NCBI RefSeq assembly: GCF_000814825.1
Contig: NZ_CP009302.1
Location: 1,860,001-1,924,000 of the forward strand
DNA: 64,000 nucleotides
Direction of reading: 5' to 3'
DNA from: Berryella intestinalis
GTDB taxonomy: Bacteria > Actinomycetota > Coriobacteriia > Coriobacteriales > Eggerthellaceae
The translations under genes were made by a program, and so were the position numbers. The notes below the pieces were generated by a model that was given only the letters and a program-made list of their open reading frames with translations, did not search any database and was not told where the DNA came from. Numbering within the stretch: position 1 is the first letter of the stretch; each line of letters starts with the position of its first letter. Below are positions 25,997 through 35,072 of this stretch, piece by piece.

Positions 25997-27127
25997 TTAC
26001 GCGTACGTCGCCTCGTGCTGCTCGTACGTCTCGCTGAAGTAGTACTGCATGACGCCCGAATCGTCTTTGGCGAAGTAGAAGTACAGATACGAGGTCTCTT
26101 CGGGCGAACACACCGCCGCAAGCGACTCGATGCTGGGCGCGCAGATGGGCGTCGGCGTCAATCCGTCGATGGTGTAGGTGTTGTACGGATCGGGCGTGGC
26201 CACGTCGGCCGCGGTGGGGTCATGCCCCACGAAGTAGGCCACCGTGGCATCGGACTGCAGGCGCATGTTGCCGGCCAGGCGGTTGTAGAACACGCTCGCC
26301 ACCGTCGCGCGATGATCGGCGTCGGACTCCTTCTCCACGATCGAGGCAAGCTTCAGCGCATCGTACACGCTTAGGCCCTTGGACTGGGGATACGAGAAAT
26401 CCAAGCCCGCAGTCTCGGTTCCGAACTGATCGAGCATGGCCCGCACCAGCGAGTCGGCCGTCGACGAAGACGTGAACGCGTAGGTCTTGGGGAACAGGAA
26501 GCCCTCGAGCGACTTGCTGCCGGCGTCTTTGAGGAAGGGATAGTCGGAGGCGTAGGCGCTGGCATCGGAAGCGGCCTTCACGAAATCGGCCGCCGTCACC
26601 ACCCCGCCCGTCGAATTCTCGATGATGTCGGCGGTGTTTTTCAGAGTCGACCCTTCGGGAATGGTGAACGTCGTCTCCTTAGGGCCGGCCACCAGCATGT
26701 TCACGATGTCGTCGACCGAGGTTCCCCCGGCTATCTCGTAGGTGCCCGGCTTGAGCGACGATCCGGCGTTCAGGGCGTTCACGCGATCGGTGAAGGCCGA
26801 CACCGATCCGACGAGGCGCGCGTCGGAAAGCGACTGGCCGATGGCCTGGGCCCCTTCGCCCTCGGAAACCACGATCGTGGCCGTCTCGCCTTCGGGAAGC
26901 AGTTTCGAATCGGAGAATCCGCCGGTGACGAACGACGCAACAAGGTAGATGACCACCGCAAGAACCGCCACCACCGCGACGAGCGCCGCGACGGCGGGAA
27001 CGGGGCTGCGCTTCGGCTGGATGGCAGTTGTGTCGTAGTTCCTGAACATGCGCTCGCCCTTGGCGTGAGCCGCCCGAGCCGCATGGCTGGGTCGCTGCGA
27101 GTACGTTGCGTTCTTACGGAAAGGCAT
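25997..27127 (-). CDS. mltG: Endolytic murein transglycosylase MltG
   Basis: 376 residues. A basic cytoplasmic stretch of about 45 residues is followed by one transmembrane helix (residues 46-68) and a LysM-like region (GTYEIAGGTSVDDIVNMLVAG). The YceG catalytic domain contains LEGFLFPKTYAF, the catalytic Glu in LASIVEKESD, FYNRLAGNMRLQSDATVAY, and PDPYNTYTIDGLTPTPICAPS. It cleaves nascent peptidoglycan glycan strands at the membrane. It is nine bases after ruvX in the same operon. Confidence 0.95.
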   Translation of the reverse strand: MPFRKNATYSQRPSHAARAAHAKGERMFRNYDTTAIQPKRSPVPAVAALVAVVAVLAVVIYLVASFVTGGFSDSKLLPEGETATIVVSEGEGAQAIGQSLSDARLVGSVSAFTDRVNALNAGSSLKPGTYEIAGGTSVDDIVNMLVAGPKETTFTIPEGSTLKNTADIIENSTGGVVTAADFVKAASDASAYASDYPFLKDAGSKSLEGFLFPKTYAFTSSSTADSLVRAMLDQFGTETAGLDFSYPQSKGLSVYDALKLASIVEKESDADHRATVASVFYNRLAGNMRLQSDATVAYFVGHDPTAADVATPDPYNTYTIDGLTPTPICAPSIESLAAVCSPEETSYLYFYFAKDDSGVMQYYFSETYEQHEATYA

Positions 27128-27136
27128 GCTGCTCCT

Positions 27137-27565
27137 TTACTGTTGTTCGTTTCGCGTTGGGCGGGAGTCCAGCCAGGCCTGCAGGAACAGGCTGGCGGCC
27201 ACCATGTCCACCTTGCCGCGCATCGCCTTCTCGCTGAGGCCCTCGGCCCGCAGCGATCGCTTCGCCTCCTGCGAGGATAGGCGCTCGTCGGCGAAAACGC
27301 AGGGAAGGCCGCACGAGGCGGACACCTCCTGGGCAAACGCCCGGATGCGCTTGGCCTGGGGCCCCTCTTCTCCCGACAGGCTTTTCGGCAGGCCGCAGAG
27401 AAGAAGCTCGGGCTCCCAGTCGTCCAGCACGCGCCTGAACGTGCGCGCGCACGACCGCACCTCGGCAGCGGGAAGGACGGCCACCGGAGACGCGACTTTT
27501 TCCGCAGGATCGCTGATCGCGATTCCCACGCGCACCTCCCCGATATCGAGCGCCATAACGCGCAT
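27137..27565 (-). CDS. ruvX: RuvX/YqgF Holliday junction resolvase-like nuclease
   Basis: 142 residues with the RNase H-like YqgF fold: MRVMALDIGEVRVGIAISDP at the start (first catalytic Asp), LLLCGLPKSLSGEEGPQ in the middle, FADERLSSQEAKR (second acidic residue) and KVDMVAASLFLQAWLD at the end. Family members process pre-16S rRNA or Holliday junctions. It usually precedes mltG, as here; alaS, often upstream, is replaced by guaB. Confidence 0.94.
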   Translation of the reverse strand: MRVMALDIGEVRVGIAISDPAEKVASPVAVLPAAEVRSCARTFRRVLDDWEPELLLCGLPKSLSGEEGPQAKRIRAFAQEVSASCGLPCVFADERLSSQEAKRSLRAEGLSEKAMRGKVDMVAASLFLQAWLDSRPTRNEQQ

Positions 27566-27604
27566 GCGGATCCTTCCCAGTAAAGCGCAACCGCGCCCTG
27601 CGAC

Positions 27605-27628
27605 GAAAACCGGCGCCGTGGCGCCGGT
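27605..27628 (-). terminator. Terminator of guaB
   Basis: A perfect 9-bp repeat (ACCGGCGCC / GGCGCCGGT) with a two-base centre is followed on the minus strand by TTTTCG, 16 bases after the guaB stop. Confidence 0.75.
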
Positions 27629-27643
27629 CCGTTCGGCTAAAAC

Positions 27644-29164
27644 CTAGTTTGACGTCGAAGAATAACCCGACTTGTCCTTCAGCAGCACGTCGTGCGCGCC
27701 GCCCTCGACGATGGACGTCGAGCTGACCACCGTGAGCTTCGCCTTCTGCTGAAGCTCGGGGATGGTGATGGCCCCGCAATTGCACATGGTCGATTTGACC
27801 TTGGCGAGCGTGACGGCGACGTTGTCCTTCAGCGGGCCGGCGTAGGGGACGTAGCTGTCCACGCCCTCCTCGAAGGTCATGCCCTTCTTATCGCCGCCCA
27901 AATCGTAGCGCTGCCAGTTGCGGGCGCGGGCCGACCCTTCGCCCCAGTACTCCTTCATGTAGCTGCCGTTGACGTTCACGCGGTTCGTGGGGCTCTCGTC
28001 GAAGCGGGCGAAGTAGCGGCCCAGCATGACGAAGTCGGACCCCATGGCCAGCGCCAGCGTGATGTGGTGGTCGTACACGATGCCGCCATCGGAGCACAGC
28101 GGGATGTAGACGCCCGTCTCCTCGAAGTACTCGTCGCGCGCCTTGGCCACTTCGATGGTGGCCGTGGCCTGGCCGCGCCCGATGCCCTTCTGCTCGCGCG
28201 TGATGCAGATGGAGCCGCCGCCGATGCCGATCTTGATGAAGTCGGCGCCGGCTTCGGCGAGGAAGCGGAAGCCCTCGGCGTCCACCACGTTGCCCGCGCC
28301 CACCTTCACCGTGTCGCCGTAGTTCTCGCGGATCCAGGCCAGCGTGAACTTCTGCCAATCCGAGTAGCCCTCGGAGCTGTCAATGCACAAAACGTCGGCG
28401 CCCGCCTCGATCAGGGCGGGAACGCGCTCGGCGTAGTCGCGCGTGTTGATGCCGGCGCCCACCATGTAGCGCTTGTGCACGTCGAGCATCTCGTTGGGGT
28501 TGGACTTATGGGAAGCGTAGTCCTTGCGGAACACCAGGTACATGAGGTTGTCCTGATCGTCCACCAAAGGCAGCGAGTTCAGCTTGTGCTCCCAGATGAT
28601 GTCGTTGGCCGCCTTCAGCGTGGTGTCCGCGGGAGCGACGATGAGCTTCTCGCGCGGCGTCATGAAGTCCGACACCTTCTCGTCGAGCGACATGCGGGAC
28701 AGGCGGTAATCGCGCTCGGTGACGATGCCCACCAGCTTGCCGTGCGCCCCGCCGTCGGCGGTGACGGGCATGGTGGAATGGCCCAGCCGGTCGCGCAGGG
28801 CGACCACGTCGGCAAGCGTCATGTCGGGAGACAGGTTGGCGTCGCTGGTGACGAAGCCGGCCTTGTAGTCCTTCACGCGCGCGACCATAGCCGCCTGGTC
28901 CTCGACGGTCTGGGAGCCGTAGATGAACGACAGGCCGCCCTCGGTCGCCAGGGCGATGGCCATCTTGTCATCGGAAACGGCCTGCATGACCGCAGACACC
29001 ATGGGGATGCCCAGCGAGATGGCGGGCTCCTCCTCGCCGCGACGGTACTTCGTCAACGGAGTTTTCAGGCTGACGTTTTCGGGAACGTGCTTCGATGAGG
29101 TGTACCCGGGAACCAACAGGTACTCGTTGAAGGTACGGGATGGTTCATCGAAATAAATGGCCAT
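27644..29164 (-). CDS. guaB: IMP dehydrogenase
   Basis: 506 residues from the ATG at 29164, behind GGATAGGAG. The N-terminal barrel part includes [27 protein letters not shown]. Residues about 105-225 are a CBS pair ([29 protein letters not shown], then [17 protein letters not shown]). The active-site loop [24 protein letters not shown] holds the catalytic Cys, and [24 protein letters not shown] binds phosphate. It oxidises IMP to XMP for GMP synthesis. GMP reductase is less likely because the CBS domains are present. Confidence 0.93.
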   Translation of the reverse strand: MAIYFDEPSRTFNEYLLVPGYTSSKHVPENVSLKTPLTKYRRGEEEPAISLGIPMVSAVMQAVSDDKMAIALATEGGLSFIYGSQTVEDQAAMVARVKDYKAGFVTSDANLSPDMTLADVVALRDRLGHSTMPVTADGGAHGKLVGIVTERDYRLSRMSLDEKVSDFMTPREKLIVAPADTTLKAANDIIWEHKLNSLPLVDDQDNLMYLVFRKDYASHKSNPNEMLDVHKRYMVGAGINTRDYAERVPALIEAGADVLCIDSSEGYSDWQKFTLAWIRENYGDTVKVGAGNVVDAEGFRFLAEAGADFIKIGIGGGSICITREQKGIGRGQATATIEVAKARDEYFEETGVYIPLCSDGGIVYDHHITLALAMGSDFVMLGRYFARFDESPTNRVNVNGSYMKEYWGEGSARARNWQRYDLGGDKKGMTFEEGVDSYVPYAGPLKDNVAVTLAKVKSTMCNCGAITIPELQQKAKLTVVSSTSIVEGGAHDVLLKDKSGYSSTSN

Positions 29165-29318
29165 TGATTGCGCTCCTATCCACTCTCCATGACTGCCGCC
29201 GACATATTCGGAACAGTATAGCCCGCAGGGCGCCCCGCAACCGCGCGACCTTTGGCCTTTCAGCAAAAACGCATCCGGGGAAAAGGCTGCGCCGCAGGTC
29301 GGCAGCGGCAAAGAAGGC
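29165..29318 (-). promoter_or_regulatory. guaB promoter region
   Basis: Between the LuxR gene stop and the guaB start. A TATACT -10 (complement of 29216-29221) lies about 52 bases before the guaB ATG. No strong -35 is seen. Confidence 0.45.
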
Positions 29319-30281
29319 CTAGCTGTTCGCCATGAAGTCGCTTATGAGCTCTTGGCGGTTGCCGCGGTTGGCTTTCTTGAGGATGTTGTGGACGTGCACT
29401 TTCACCGTGCTGGGGGAAAGCTGGAGCTCCGAGGCGATGTTTTGGTTGTCCTTGCCCTGAAGGACGAGGAGCAGCACGTCTTTCTCCCTGCCGGTGAGCC
29501 GAAGCCGCTCGGCGTACAGGTCGATTCCGGCGTGGATGGCCTCGAGGCCCCGCTGCTCGCTCATGACGGGAGGCTGCCTGAAATGGATGCTGAGAACGCG
29601 GTAGCATTCCATCCATATCCAGGCCGCGCACCACAAAAGCAAGACGTTTTCCGCGATATTGCGCTCGGGAAGGATGGCGACCAGCCCCGTCAGCAGCCCG
29701 TCGCTGGGAACGACGAACATGGTGAGCACGTTTTCGACGACGACGCACACCACCAGCAGGGCCCCCACCGCGAAAAACGGAATGCGCTTGCGCATGCGCG
29801 AGCGGAACGCATCGCTGGACAGGGCCGTTTTGGCGAAGAACACCGCAAGCGACCACAGCAGGAACGCCTCCCTCATGGTCACGAAGGCGAACAGCCTGAC
29901 GTTACCCGGCGGAAGCAACCCCCACACAGCGGCGCTGGCCAGGCAGAACGCAACGCACGGGCCGATCAGCCACGCCGGATGGCGGATGTCGAGGGAGACG
30001 CACACGATGAGCCAGATCGACGCCAGGACGCCCAGCCCGGTCACCAAAAGCCCGAAGGGCTGTCCCACGTAGTAGGCGTCGGCGATCTCGTGGAACGACC
30101 CGCTGAACAGATAGTAGTCCTGGAACACCATCAGGACGTCGAAGAAGTACGAAAGGAAGGCTACCGCAGCGAGGCCGTAGGTCTTGCGGCGGGTGACGAT
30201 GAACGTCGAGAGGCAAAGCGAAAACGACCCCACGCTGACAAGCAGCACGACGCACGTAAAATAGAACAGCGCAAGCTCCAA
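29319..30281 (-). CDS. LuxR-family regulator with seven-helix membrane domain
   Basis: 320 residues from a TTG at 30281. I prefer this start because AGGAGG lies five bases upstream, whereas the in-frame ATG at 30335 has no ribosome site. Residues about 1-230 contain roughly seven hydrophobic helices. Residues about 255-315 are a LuxR/GerE helix-turn-helix ([42 protein letters not shown]). This membrane-LuxR architecture is abundant in Eggerthellaceae, typically beside the respiratory or catabolic genes it controls. It is divergent from arcB-arcC-yfcC, so control of arginine catabolism is a reasonable inference. The signal sensed is unknown. Confidence 0.88.
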   Translation of the reverse strand: MELALFYFTCVVLLVSVGSFSLCLSTFIVTRRKTYGLAAVAFLSYFFDVLMVFQDYYLFSGSFHEIADAYYVGQPFGLLVTGLGVLASIWLIVCVSLDIRHPAWLIGPCVAFCLASAAVWGLLPPGNVRLFAFVTMREAFLLWSLAVFFAKTALSSDAFRSRMRKRIPFFAVGALLVVCVVVENVLTMFVVPSDGLLTGLVAILPERNIAENVLLLWCAAWIWMECYRVLSIHFRQPPVMSEQRGLEAIHAGIDLYAERLRLTGREKDVLLLVLQGKDNQNIASELQLSPSTVKVHVHNILKKANRGNRQELISDFMANS

Positions 30282-30604
30282 CCAAGCCTCCTGACGATAA
30301 AACGCAGATCCGGGCCGTGCGGACGCAGCGAGCATTCATGCGCGCTGACGCTGCTCGGTTTTGAATAATAGGGGCATTATATCCGCTGGCTTAGCAGTCT
30401 ACACCCACTTTAAACCCCTTGGGCCAACCAAATTAAACGTGTTTTTCCCGCTCGGCTTTCCCTACATTCATCGCAGAGGGAACGGACGGCGGAGTGCGAC
30501 AGGGCCCGACAGGCGAAAACGCCCACAGGACAAAGGAGGACCCGCCGCCCAACGGAAACCGCCCGCGCGATATGGCGCGGGCACCGAAGGAGAAAGGAAC
30601 CACC
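30282..30604. promoter_or_regulatory. Divergent region between LuxR regulator and arcB
   Basis: About 320 bases without a gene. It includes an AT-rich part (30358-30450) with the near-palindrome ATAATAGGGGCATTAT (about 30366-30381), which could be an operator or a promoter element. The arcB ribosome site is GAAGGAGAAAGGAA. No assured -35/-10 pair was identified. Confidence 0.4.
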
Positions 30605-31600
30605 ATGGGCGTCAACCTCAGCGGCCGCAGCTTCATCCGCCTGCTCGACTTCTCCACCGAGGAGATCGAGTACCTGCTGAAGCTCTCGAAGAACTTCAAG
30701 GACATGAAGCGCGCCGGCGTGCCCCACCGCTACCTGGAGGGCAAGAACATCGTGCTGCTGTTCCAGAAGACCTCCACCCGCACCCGCTGCGCCTTCGAGG
30801 TCGGCGGCATGGACCTGGGCATGGGCGTGACCTACCTCGACCCGGGCAGCTCGCAGATGGGCAAGAAGGAGTCCATCGAGGACACCGCCCGCGTGCTCGG
30901 GCGCATGTACGACGGCATCGAGTTCCGCGGCTTCGCCCAGGAGGACGTCGAGGAGCTCGCCGCCAAGGCCGGCGTGCCGGTGTGGAACGGCCTGACCGAC
31001 CTGTGGCACCCCACCCAGATGCTCGCCGACGTGCTGACCATGCAGGAGAACTTCAACTACGACCTCAAGGGCCGCACGGTCGTGTTCATGGCCGACGCCG
31101 CCAACAACGTCGCCCGCTCGATGATGGTCGTGTGCGCCAAGCTCGGCATGAACTTCGTGGGCTGCGCGCCGAAGACCAACTGGCCCGACCCCGCCCTCGT
31201 CGAGGAGTGCTCGGCCATCGCCGCCGAGAACGGCTGCACCGTCAAGCTGACCGAGGACCCCAGGGAGGCCTGCACCGGCGCCGACGTGATCTACGCCGAC
31301 GTGTGGGTGTCGATGGGCGAGCCCGACGAGGTCTGGGCCGAGCGCATCAGGAACCTCGAGCCCTACCGCGTGACCGAGGAGGTCATGGGCTACGCCAGCG
31401 ACGACGCCATCTTCCTGCACTGCCTGCCCGCCTTCCACGACACCAACACCACCGTCGGTGCCGAGAAGGCCGAGCAGTTCGGCATCACCGAGATGGAGGT
31501 CTCCGACGAGGTGTTCGAGTCCAAGCGCTCCAAGGTCTTCGACGAGGCCGAGAACCGCATGCACACCATCAAGGCCGTCATGTACGCGACCCTCAAGTAG
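30605..31600 (+). CDS. arcB: Catabolic ornithine carbamoyltransferase
   Basis: 331 residues from the ATG at 30605. The carbamoyl-phosphate loop is KTSTRTRCAFE near residue 54, DPGSSQMGKKESIEDTARVL follows, HPTQMLAD is near residue 133 and the ornithine-site HCLPAFHD near residue 270. In the deiminase pathway it splits citrulline phosphorolytically into ornithine and carbamoyl phosphate. Codon third positions are almost all G or C and AGG arginine codons occur, more extreme than in neighbouring genes; this is shared with arcC and suggests high expression or a separate origin. Confidence 0.95.
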   Translation: MGVNLSGRSFIRLLDFSTEEIEYLLKLSKNFKDMKRAGVPHRYLEGKNIVLLFQKTSTRTRCAFEVGGMDLGMGVTYLDPGSSQMGKKESIEDTARVLGRMYDGIEFRGFAQEDVEELAAKAGVPVWNGLTDLWHPTQMLADVLTMQENFNYDLKGRTVVFMADAANNVARSMMVVCAKLGMNFVGCAPKTNWPDPALVEECSAIAAENGCTVKLTEDPREACTGADVIYADVWVSMGEPDEVWAERIRNLEPYRVTEEVMGYASDDAIFLHCLPAFHDTNTTVGAEKAEQFGITEMEVSDEVFESKRSKVFDEAENRMHTIKAVMYATLK

Positions 31601-31667
31601 ACCGCCCTTTCGACAACGCTACTGCGCCAGGCGGCGATGGGCCGCCCGGGCATTTAGGAGGATTACC

Positions 31668-32624
31668 ATGCCCTACGAGAAGGGAGACGGCCAGACGGTC
31701 GTCATCGCGCTGGGCGGCAACGCCCTGGGCGACACCCCCGCCGAGCAGCTCGAGCTCGTGCGCCACACCGCCGCCTGCATCGTCGACCTGGTCGCCGAGG
31801 GCGTCAACGTCGTCGTCAGCCACGGCAACGGCCCGCAGGTCGGCATGATCAAGAACGCCTGCGACTTCGCCGCCGCCCGCGACGGCAAGACCCCCGACAT
31901 CCCGTTCCCCGAGGCCGGCGCCATGAGCCAGGGCTACATCGGCTACCACCTGTCCCAGGCGATCCTCAACGAGCTGCGCCGCCGCGGCATCGACCGCTCG
32001 ACGGCCAACGTCGTCACCCAGACGGTGGTCTCGGCCGACGACCCGGCCTTCGAGAACCCCACCAAGCCGGTGGGCGCCTTCCTCACCGAGGGGGAGGCCC
32101 GCGCCAAGGCCGCCGAGACGGGGTACGCCTACAGGGAGGACGCCGGGCGCGGCTGGCGCCAGGTCGTCGCCTCGCCCCGCCCCGTGCGCATCGTCGAGTT
32201 CGACGCGGTGCGCGACCTGGTCGAGGCCGGCTACATCGTGGTGGCCGCCGGCGGCGGCGGGGTCCCCGTGTTCGACCGGGGGTCCGGCTACGAGGGCGTT
32301 CCCGCCGTCATCGACAAGGACCGCTCCAGCGCCCGCATGGCCGCCGACTTCGGGGCCGACGCCCTCATCATCCTCACGGCCGTCGAGAAGGTCTGCGTGA
32401 ACTTCAACACGCCCGAGCAGGAGGCCCTCGACCATATGTCGGTCGCCGAGGCCGAGCGCCACATCGCCGACGGCCAGTTCGCCCCCGGCTCGATGCTGCC
32501 CAAGGTCCAGGCCTGCCTGGAGTACCTGGCCGACTGCCCCTCGGGCAGGGCGGTCATCACCTCGCTGGAGAGGGCCAAGGACGCCATCGGCGGGAGGACC
32601 GGCACGGTCATCACGGTGGACTAA
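31668..32624 (+). CDS. arcC: Carbamate kinase
   Basis: 318 residues from the ATG at 31668, behind TAGGAGGAT. It has the amino-acid-kinase fold: VVIALGGNALG at the start, VVSHGNGPQVGMIKN near residue 50, AAGGGGVPV near 200, VIDKDRSSARMAADFGADALIILTAVEKVCVNF and the final GRAVITSLERAKDAIGGRTGTVI. It transfers phosphate from carbamoyl phosphate to ADP, the ATP-yielding step of arginine fermentation. It follows arcB by 67 bases. Confidence 0.96.
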   Translation: MPYEKGDGQTVVIALGGNALGDTPAEQLELVRHTAACIVDLVAEGVNVVVSHGNGPQVGMIKNACDFAAARDGKTPDIPFPEAGAMSQGYIGYHLSQAILNELRRRGIDRSTANVVTQTVVSADDPAFENPTKPVGAFLTEGEARAKAAETGYAYREDAGRGWRQVVASPRPVRIVEFDAVRDLVEAGYIVVAAGGGGVPVFDRGSGYEGVPAVIDKDRSSARMAADFGADALIILTAVEKVCVNFNTPEQEALDHMSVAEAERHIADGQFAPGSMLPKVQACLEYLADCPSGRAVITSLERAKDAIGGRTGTVITVD

Positions 32625-32634
32625 AAGCCCGACG

Positions 32635-32666
32635 CGCCGGCCCGTGATAAGGGACTCGGGCCGGCG
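32635..32666 (+). repeat. Inverted repeat between arcC and yfcC
   Basis: A perfect 10-bp inverted repeat (CGCCGGCCCG / CGGGCCGGCG) starts 11 bases after the arcC stop. No T-tract follows, so it may stabilise the arcBC mRNA end or attenuate into the transporter gene rather than terminate fully. Confidence 0.65.
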
Positions 32667-32816
32667 GATGCGCCCGCAAGGGCCTGCACCGCAGCTGAAA
32701 GCGCGCCATCTTCCGCCCGGTGCGTTCGATGCCGCGTTTTCAGCCACATCAAGGGAAGTGCGGCGGGCAGCCGATCAACCCGCCCGCCGCACGTCGAAAC
32801 CATAGGAGGGACCATC

Positions 32817-34391
32817 ATGGCTCATGCAGCCACTGCTACGGACGGAGGGGCAGCCGCTCCCCCGAAAAAGAAATTCAAGCTTTCCTTCCCCACCGCCTTC
32901 ACCATATTGTTCGTTCTGACGATCCTCGCCGTTCTGGCCACCCAGTTCATTCCCGCAGGATCCTACTCGAAGCTCTCGTACGACAAGGTGAGCGCCGATC
33001 TGGTCATCACCGCACCCGACGGCACCATGACCCACATGCCGGCGACGCAGGAGGCTCTCGCCGAGAACCCCGTCACCGCCGACATGGAGGTCGACGTCAG
33101 CAAGTTCGTCGAGGGCGCCATCACCAAGCCCGTATCCATCCCGGGCACCTACACCGAGCTTCCCCAGCACGCCATGGGCGCCTCCGACATCACGCTGGCC
33201 ATGGTGAACGGCACCATCAACGGCGTCGACATCATGGTGTTCATCTTCGTGTTGGGAGGCTTCATCGGATTCGTGCGCATGACCGGGGCCTTCGAAGCCG
33301 GCCTGCTCGCCCTCACCCGCAAGACCAAGGGCCGCGAGTTCGCGCTGGTCTTCGCAGTGTCGGTGTTCATGCTCATCGGCGGAACCACCTGCGGCCTTGA
33401 AGAAGAGGCCGTGGCGTTCTACCCCATCCTCGTGCCGCTGTTCCTCGCCCTCGGGTACGACTCGATCGTGTCGGTGGGTGCCATCTTCCTGGCGGGTTCC
33501 ATGGGCACGGCGTTTTCCACCATCAACCCCTTCTCGGTCGTCATCGCAGCGAACGCCGCGGGCACGACGTTCACCGAGGGGATCGAATGGCGCATCGGCG
33601 GCCTCGTGGTCGGCGGTATCGTGGTGATCGCGTACCTGTACTGGTACTGCAAGAAGCTCAAGGCGAACCCCGAGTTCTCCTACACCTATGAGGACCGCGA
33701 GCATTTCGCCGAGCTGTACTCGATGGGCTCGGCCGACGATCCCGAAGTCGCCATCTTCAACGCGCGCAAGAAGATCATCCTCGCCCTGTTCGTCGCATCG
33801 TTTGTGCTGATGGTAGTCGGCGTTATGGCGCTGCATTGGTGGTTCCCCCAGATGGCGGCCATGTTCCTGGCGGTCACCATCGTCTGCATGCTGATCTCGG
33901 GCAAAGACGAGAAGGCCTGCACCGAAGCGTTCACCGCCGGCGCCTCGAGCATGGTGGGCGTGTCGCTGATCATCGGCCTCGCGCGCGGCATCAACCTGGT
34001 TCTGGAAAACGGCCTGGTGTCCGACACCATCCTCTACAACGCGTCGAACCTCGTCGCCGGGATGAACGGCCCGCTGTTCATCGTGATGATGTTCCTGCTG
34101 TTCTTCCTGCTGGGATTCATCGTCCCGTCCTCGTCCGGCCTGGCCGTGCTTGCCATGCCCATCCTTGCGCCGCTGGCGGATACGGTGGGCATCGATCGGT
34201 CGGCCATCATCTGCGCGTACAACTGGGGCCAGTACGCCATGCTGTTCCTCGCGCCCACCGGCCTGGTTATGGCGACGCTGCAGATGCTGGACATGAAGTA
34301 CTCGCACTGGTTCAAGTTCGTTTGGCCCATGGTCGCGTTCCTCAGCGTGTTCGGCTGCATCCTGCTGGTAGCCCAGGTGCTGGTCGGATAG
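32817..34391 (+). CDS. YfcC-family transporter, probably arginine/ornithine exchange
   Basis: 524 residues with about 12 hydrophobic helices. The first is PTAFTILFVLTILAVLATQFIPAG. Later segments typical of YfcC/DcuC-like carriers are VFMLIGGTTCGLEEEAVAFYPILVPL, AGSMGTAFSTINPFSVVIAANAAG and IVPSSSGLAVLAMPILAPLAD. Members of this family in arginine-deiminase clusters are proposed to move arginine, ornithine or citrulline, and position directly after arcB-arcC supports that. Its ATG follows GGAGGGACC. A strong terminator ends the operon after it. Confidence 0.87.
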   Translation: MAHAATATDGGAAAPPKKKFKLSFPTAFTILFVLTILAVLATQFIPAGSYSKLSYDKVSADLVITAPDGTMTHMPATQEALAENPVTADMEVDVSKFVEGAITKPVSIPGTYTELPQHAMGASDITLAMVNGTINGVDIMVFIFVLGGFIGFVRMTGAFEAGLLALTRKTKGREFALVFAVSVFMLIGGTTCGLEEEAVAFYPILVPLFLALGYDSIVSVGAIFLAGSMGTAFSTINPFSVVIAANAAGTTFTEGIEWRIGGLVVGGIVVIAYLYWYCKKLKANPEFSYTYEDREHFAELYSMGSADDPEVAIFNARKKIILALFVASFVLMVVGVMALHWWFPQMAAMFLAVTIVCMLISGKDEKACTEAFTAGASSMVGVSLIIGLARGINLVLENGLVSDTILYNASNLVAGMNGPLFIVMMFLLFFLLGFIVPSSSGLAVLAMPILAPLADTVGIDRSAIICAYNWGQYAMLFLAPTGLVMATLQMLDMKYSHWFKFVWPMVAFLSVFGCILLVAQVLVG

Positions 34392-34451
34392 CCACCGAGC
34401 AGGTCGCGCTTGTCGAGCGGGTTATCTCCTTCCCCTCGAAAGCCCGGCATG

Positions 34452-34488
34452 CGGAAGGGGGCGGCTTGCAAGCCGCCCCCTTTTTCTT
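34452..34488 (+). terminator. Terminator of the arcB-arcC-yfcC operon
   Basis: A 12-bp perfect stem (AGGGGGCGGCTT / AAGCCGCCCCCT, 34456-34481) is followed by TTTTTC, about 65 bases after the yfcC stop. Confidence 0.9.
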
Positions 34489-34939
34489 TGCGCGCTGGGC
34501 GCCTCGATCCCCGCACCGGCAAGCATGCGAACCGGCGAGACCGCGCGACGCGTTCTTGTCGATGCTCCCGTCCCCGCCTCTGCCCCTACCCTGCCCCTGC
34601 CAAAAAACGGCCGGTTTGCATTGGCTCGCACCCGAAAGAGGCGATCCTGTCAGAAAAACCCCGGTTTGCATTGGCATGCAAACGAGGCTGTTCTTACCCA
34701 ACCGCCCTACCTGGTCTTTTAGTCCAATGTGGCGAAGAGCCCCGACTTCTGACGGACCAGACAGCCCTCAAAGGGCCGACCGCGAATGCAAACCCGCCGT
34801 TTTTTGACAAACGAAAGGGTTTTTCACGCAAGCCGATGCAAACCGGCCGTTTTTTGGCAGGGGCAGGGTAGGGGCAGGGGCAGGGGCCGGTTCGAGACAA
34901 GGGTCGCTGCGAAGCAAGAACCTTCGGCCAAAACGAGAA
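34489..34939. repeat. Gene-free region with a 41-bp inverted repeat and G-quadruplex motifs
   Basis: No gene is supported here. Bases 34581-34621 and 34836-34876 are perfect reverse complements (41 bases) around a 214-base centre. Shorter, partly diverged copies of the same core (ATGCAAACC-GCCG-TTTTTT) occur at 34651-34675 (inverted) and 34786-34806 (direct). GTTTGCAT-TGGC-ATGCAAAC (34665-34684) is a perfect 8-bp hairpin. At 34860-34886 five G-runs separated by two-base spacers form a canonical G-quadruplex motif; the matching C-runs in the left arm put a similar motif on the minus strand. Confidence 0.85.
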
Positions 34940-34969
34940 GTCGCCCCGGAGCTTTTGCCCCGGGGCGAC
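34928..34969 (-). terminator. Probable terminator of the NSS transporter gene
   Basis: A perfect 10-bp repeat (GTCGCCCCGG / CCGGGGCGAC, 34940-34969) lies about 100 bases after the transporter stop. On the minus strand TTCTCGTTTT follows. Confidence 0.6.
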
Positions 34970-35072
34970 CAAGCCCGCATCGACTAGCATAGACCCGCTA
35001 ACCGGCAGGCTCCATCTCGGCAGAACCGCCGCCTATCCATCGGCGCAGGCCGCCTGATGGAAACCTCGCCGA

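Noticed and set aside
27692-29098. Plus-strand open frame opposite guaB
   Set aside because: Antisense shadow of IMP dehydrogenase, which has intact CBS and active-site motifs.
34581-34886. CRISPR array or insertion sequence in the repeat region after yfcC
   Set aside because: Copies are inverted, unequal in length and irregularly spaced, and there is no transposase or cas gene.
34410-34992. Several short open frames on both strands in the region after yfcC
   Set aside because: They arise from the GC-rich inverted repeats and terminators, lack ribosome sites and share repeat-derived peptides.
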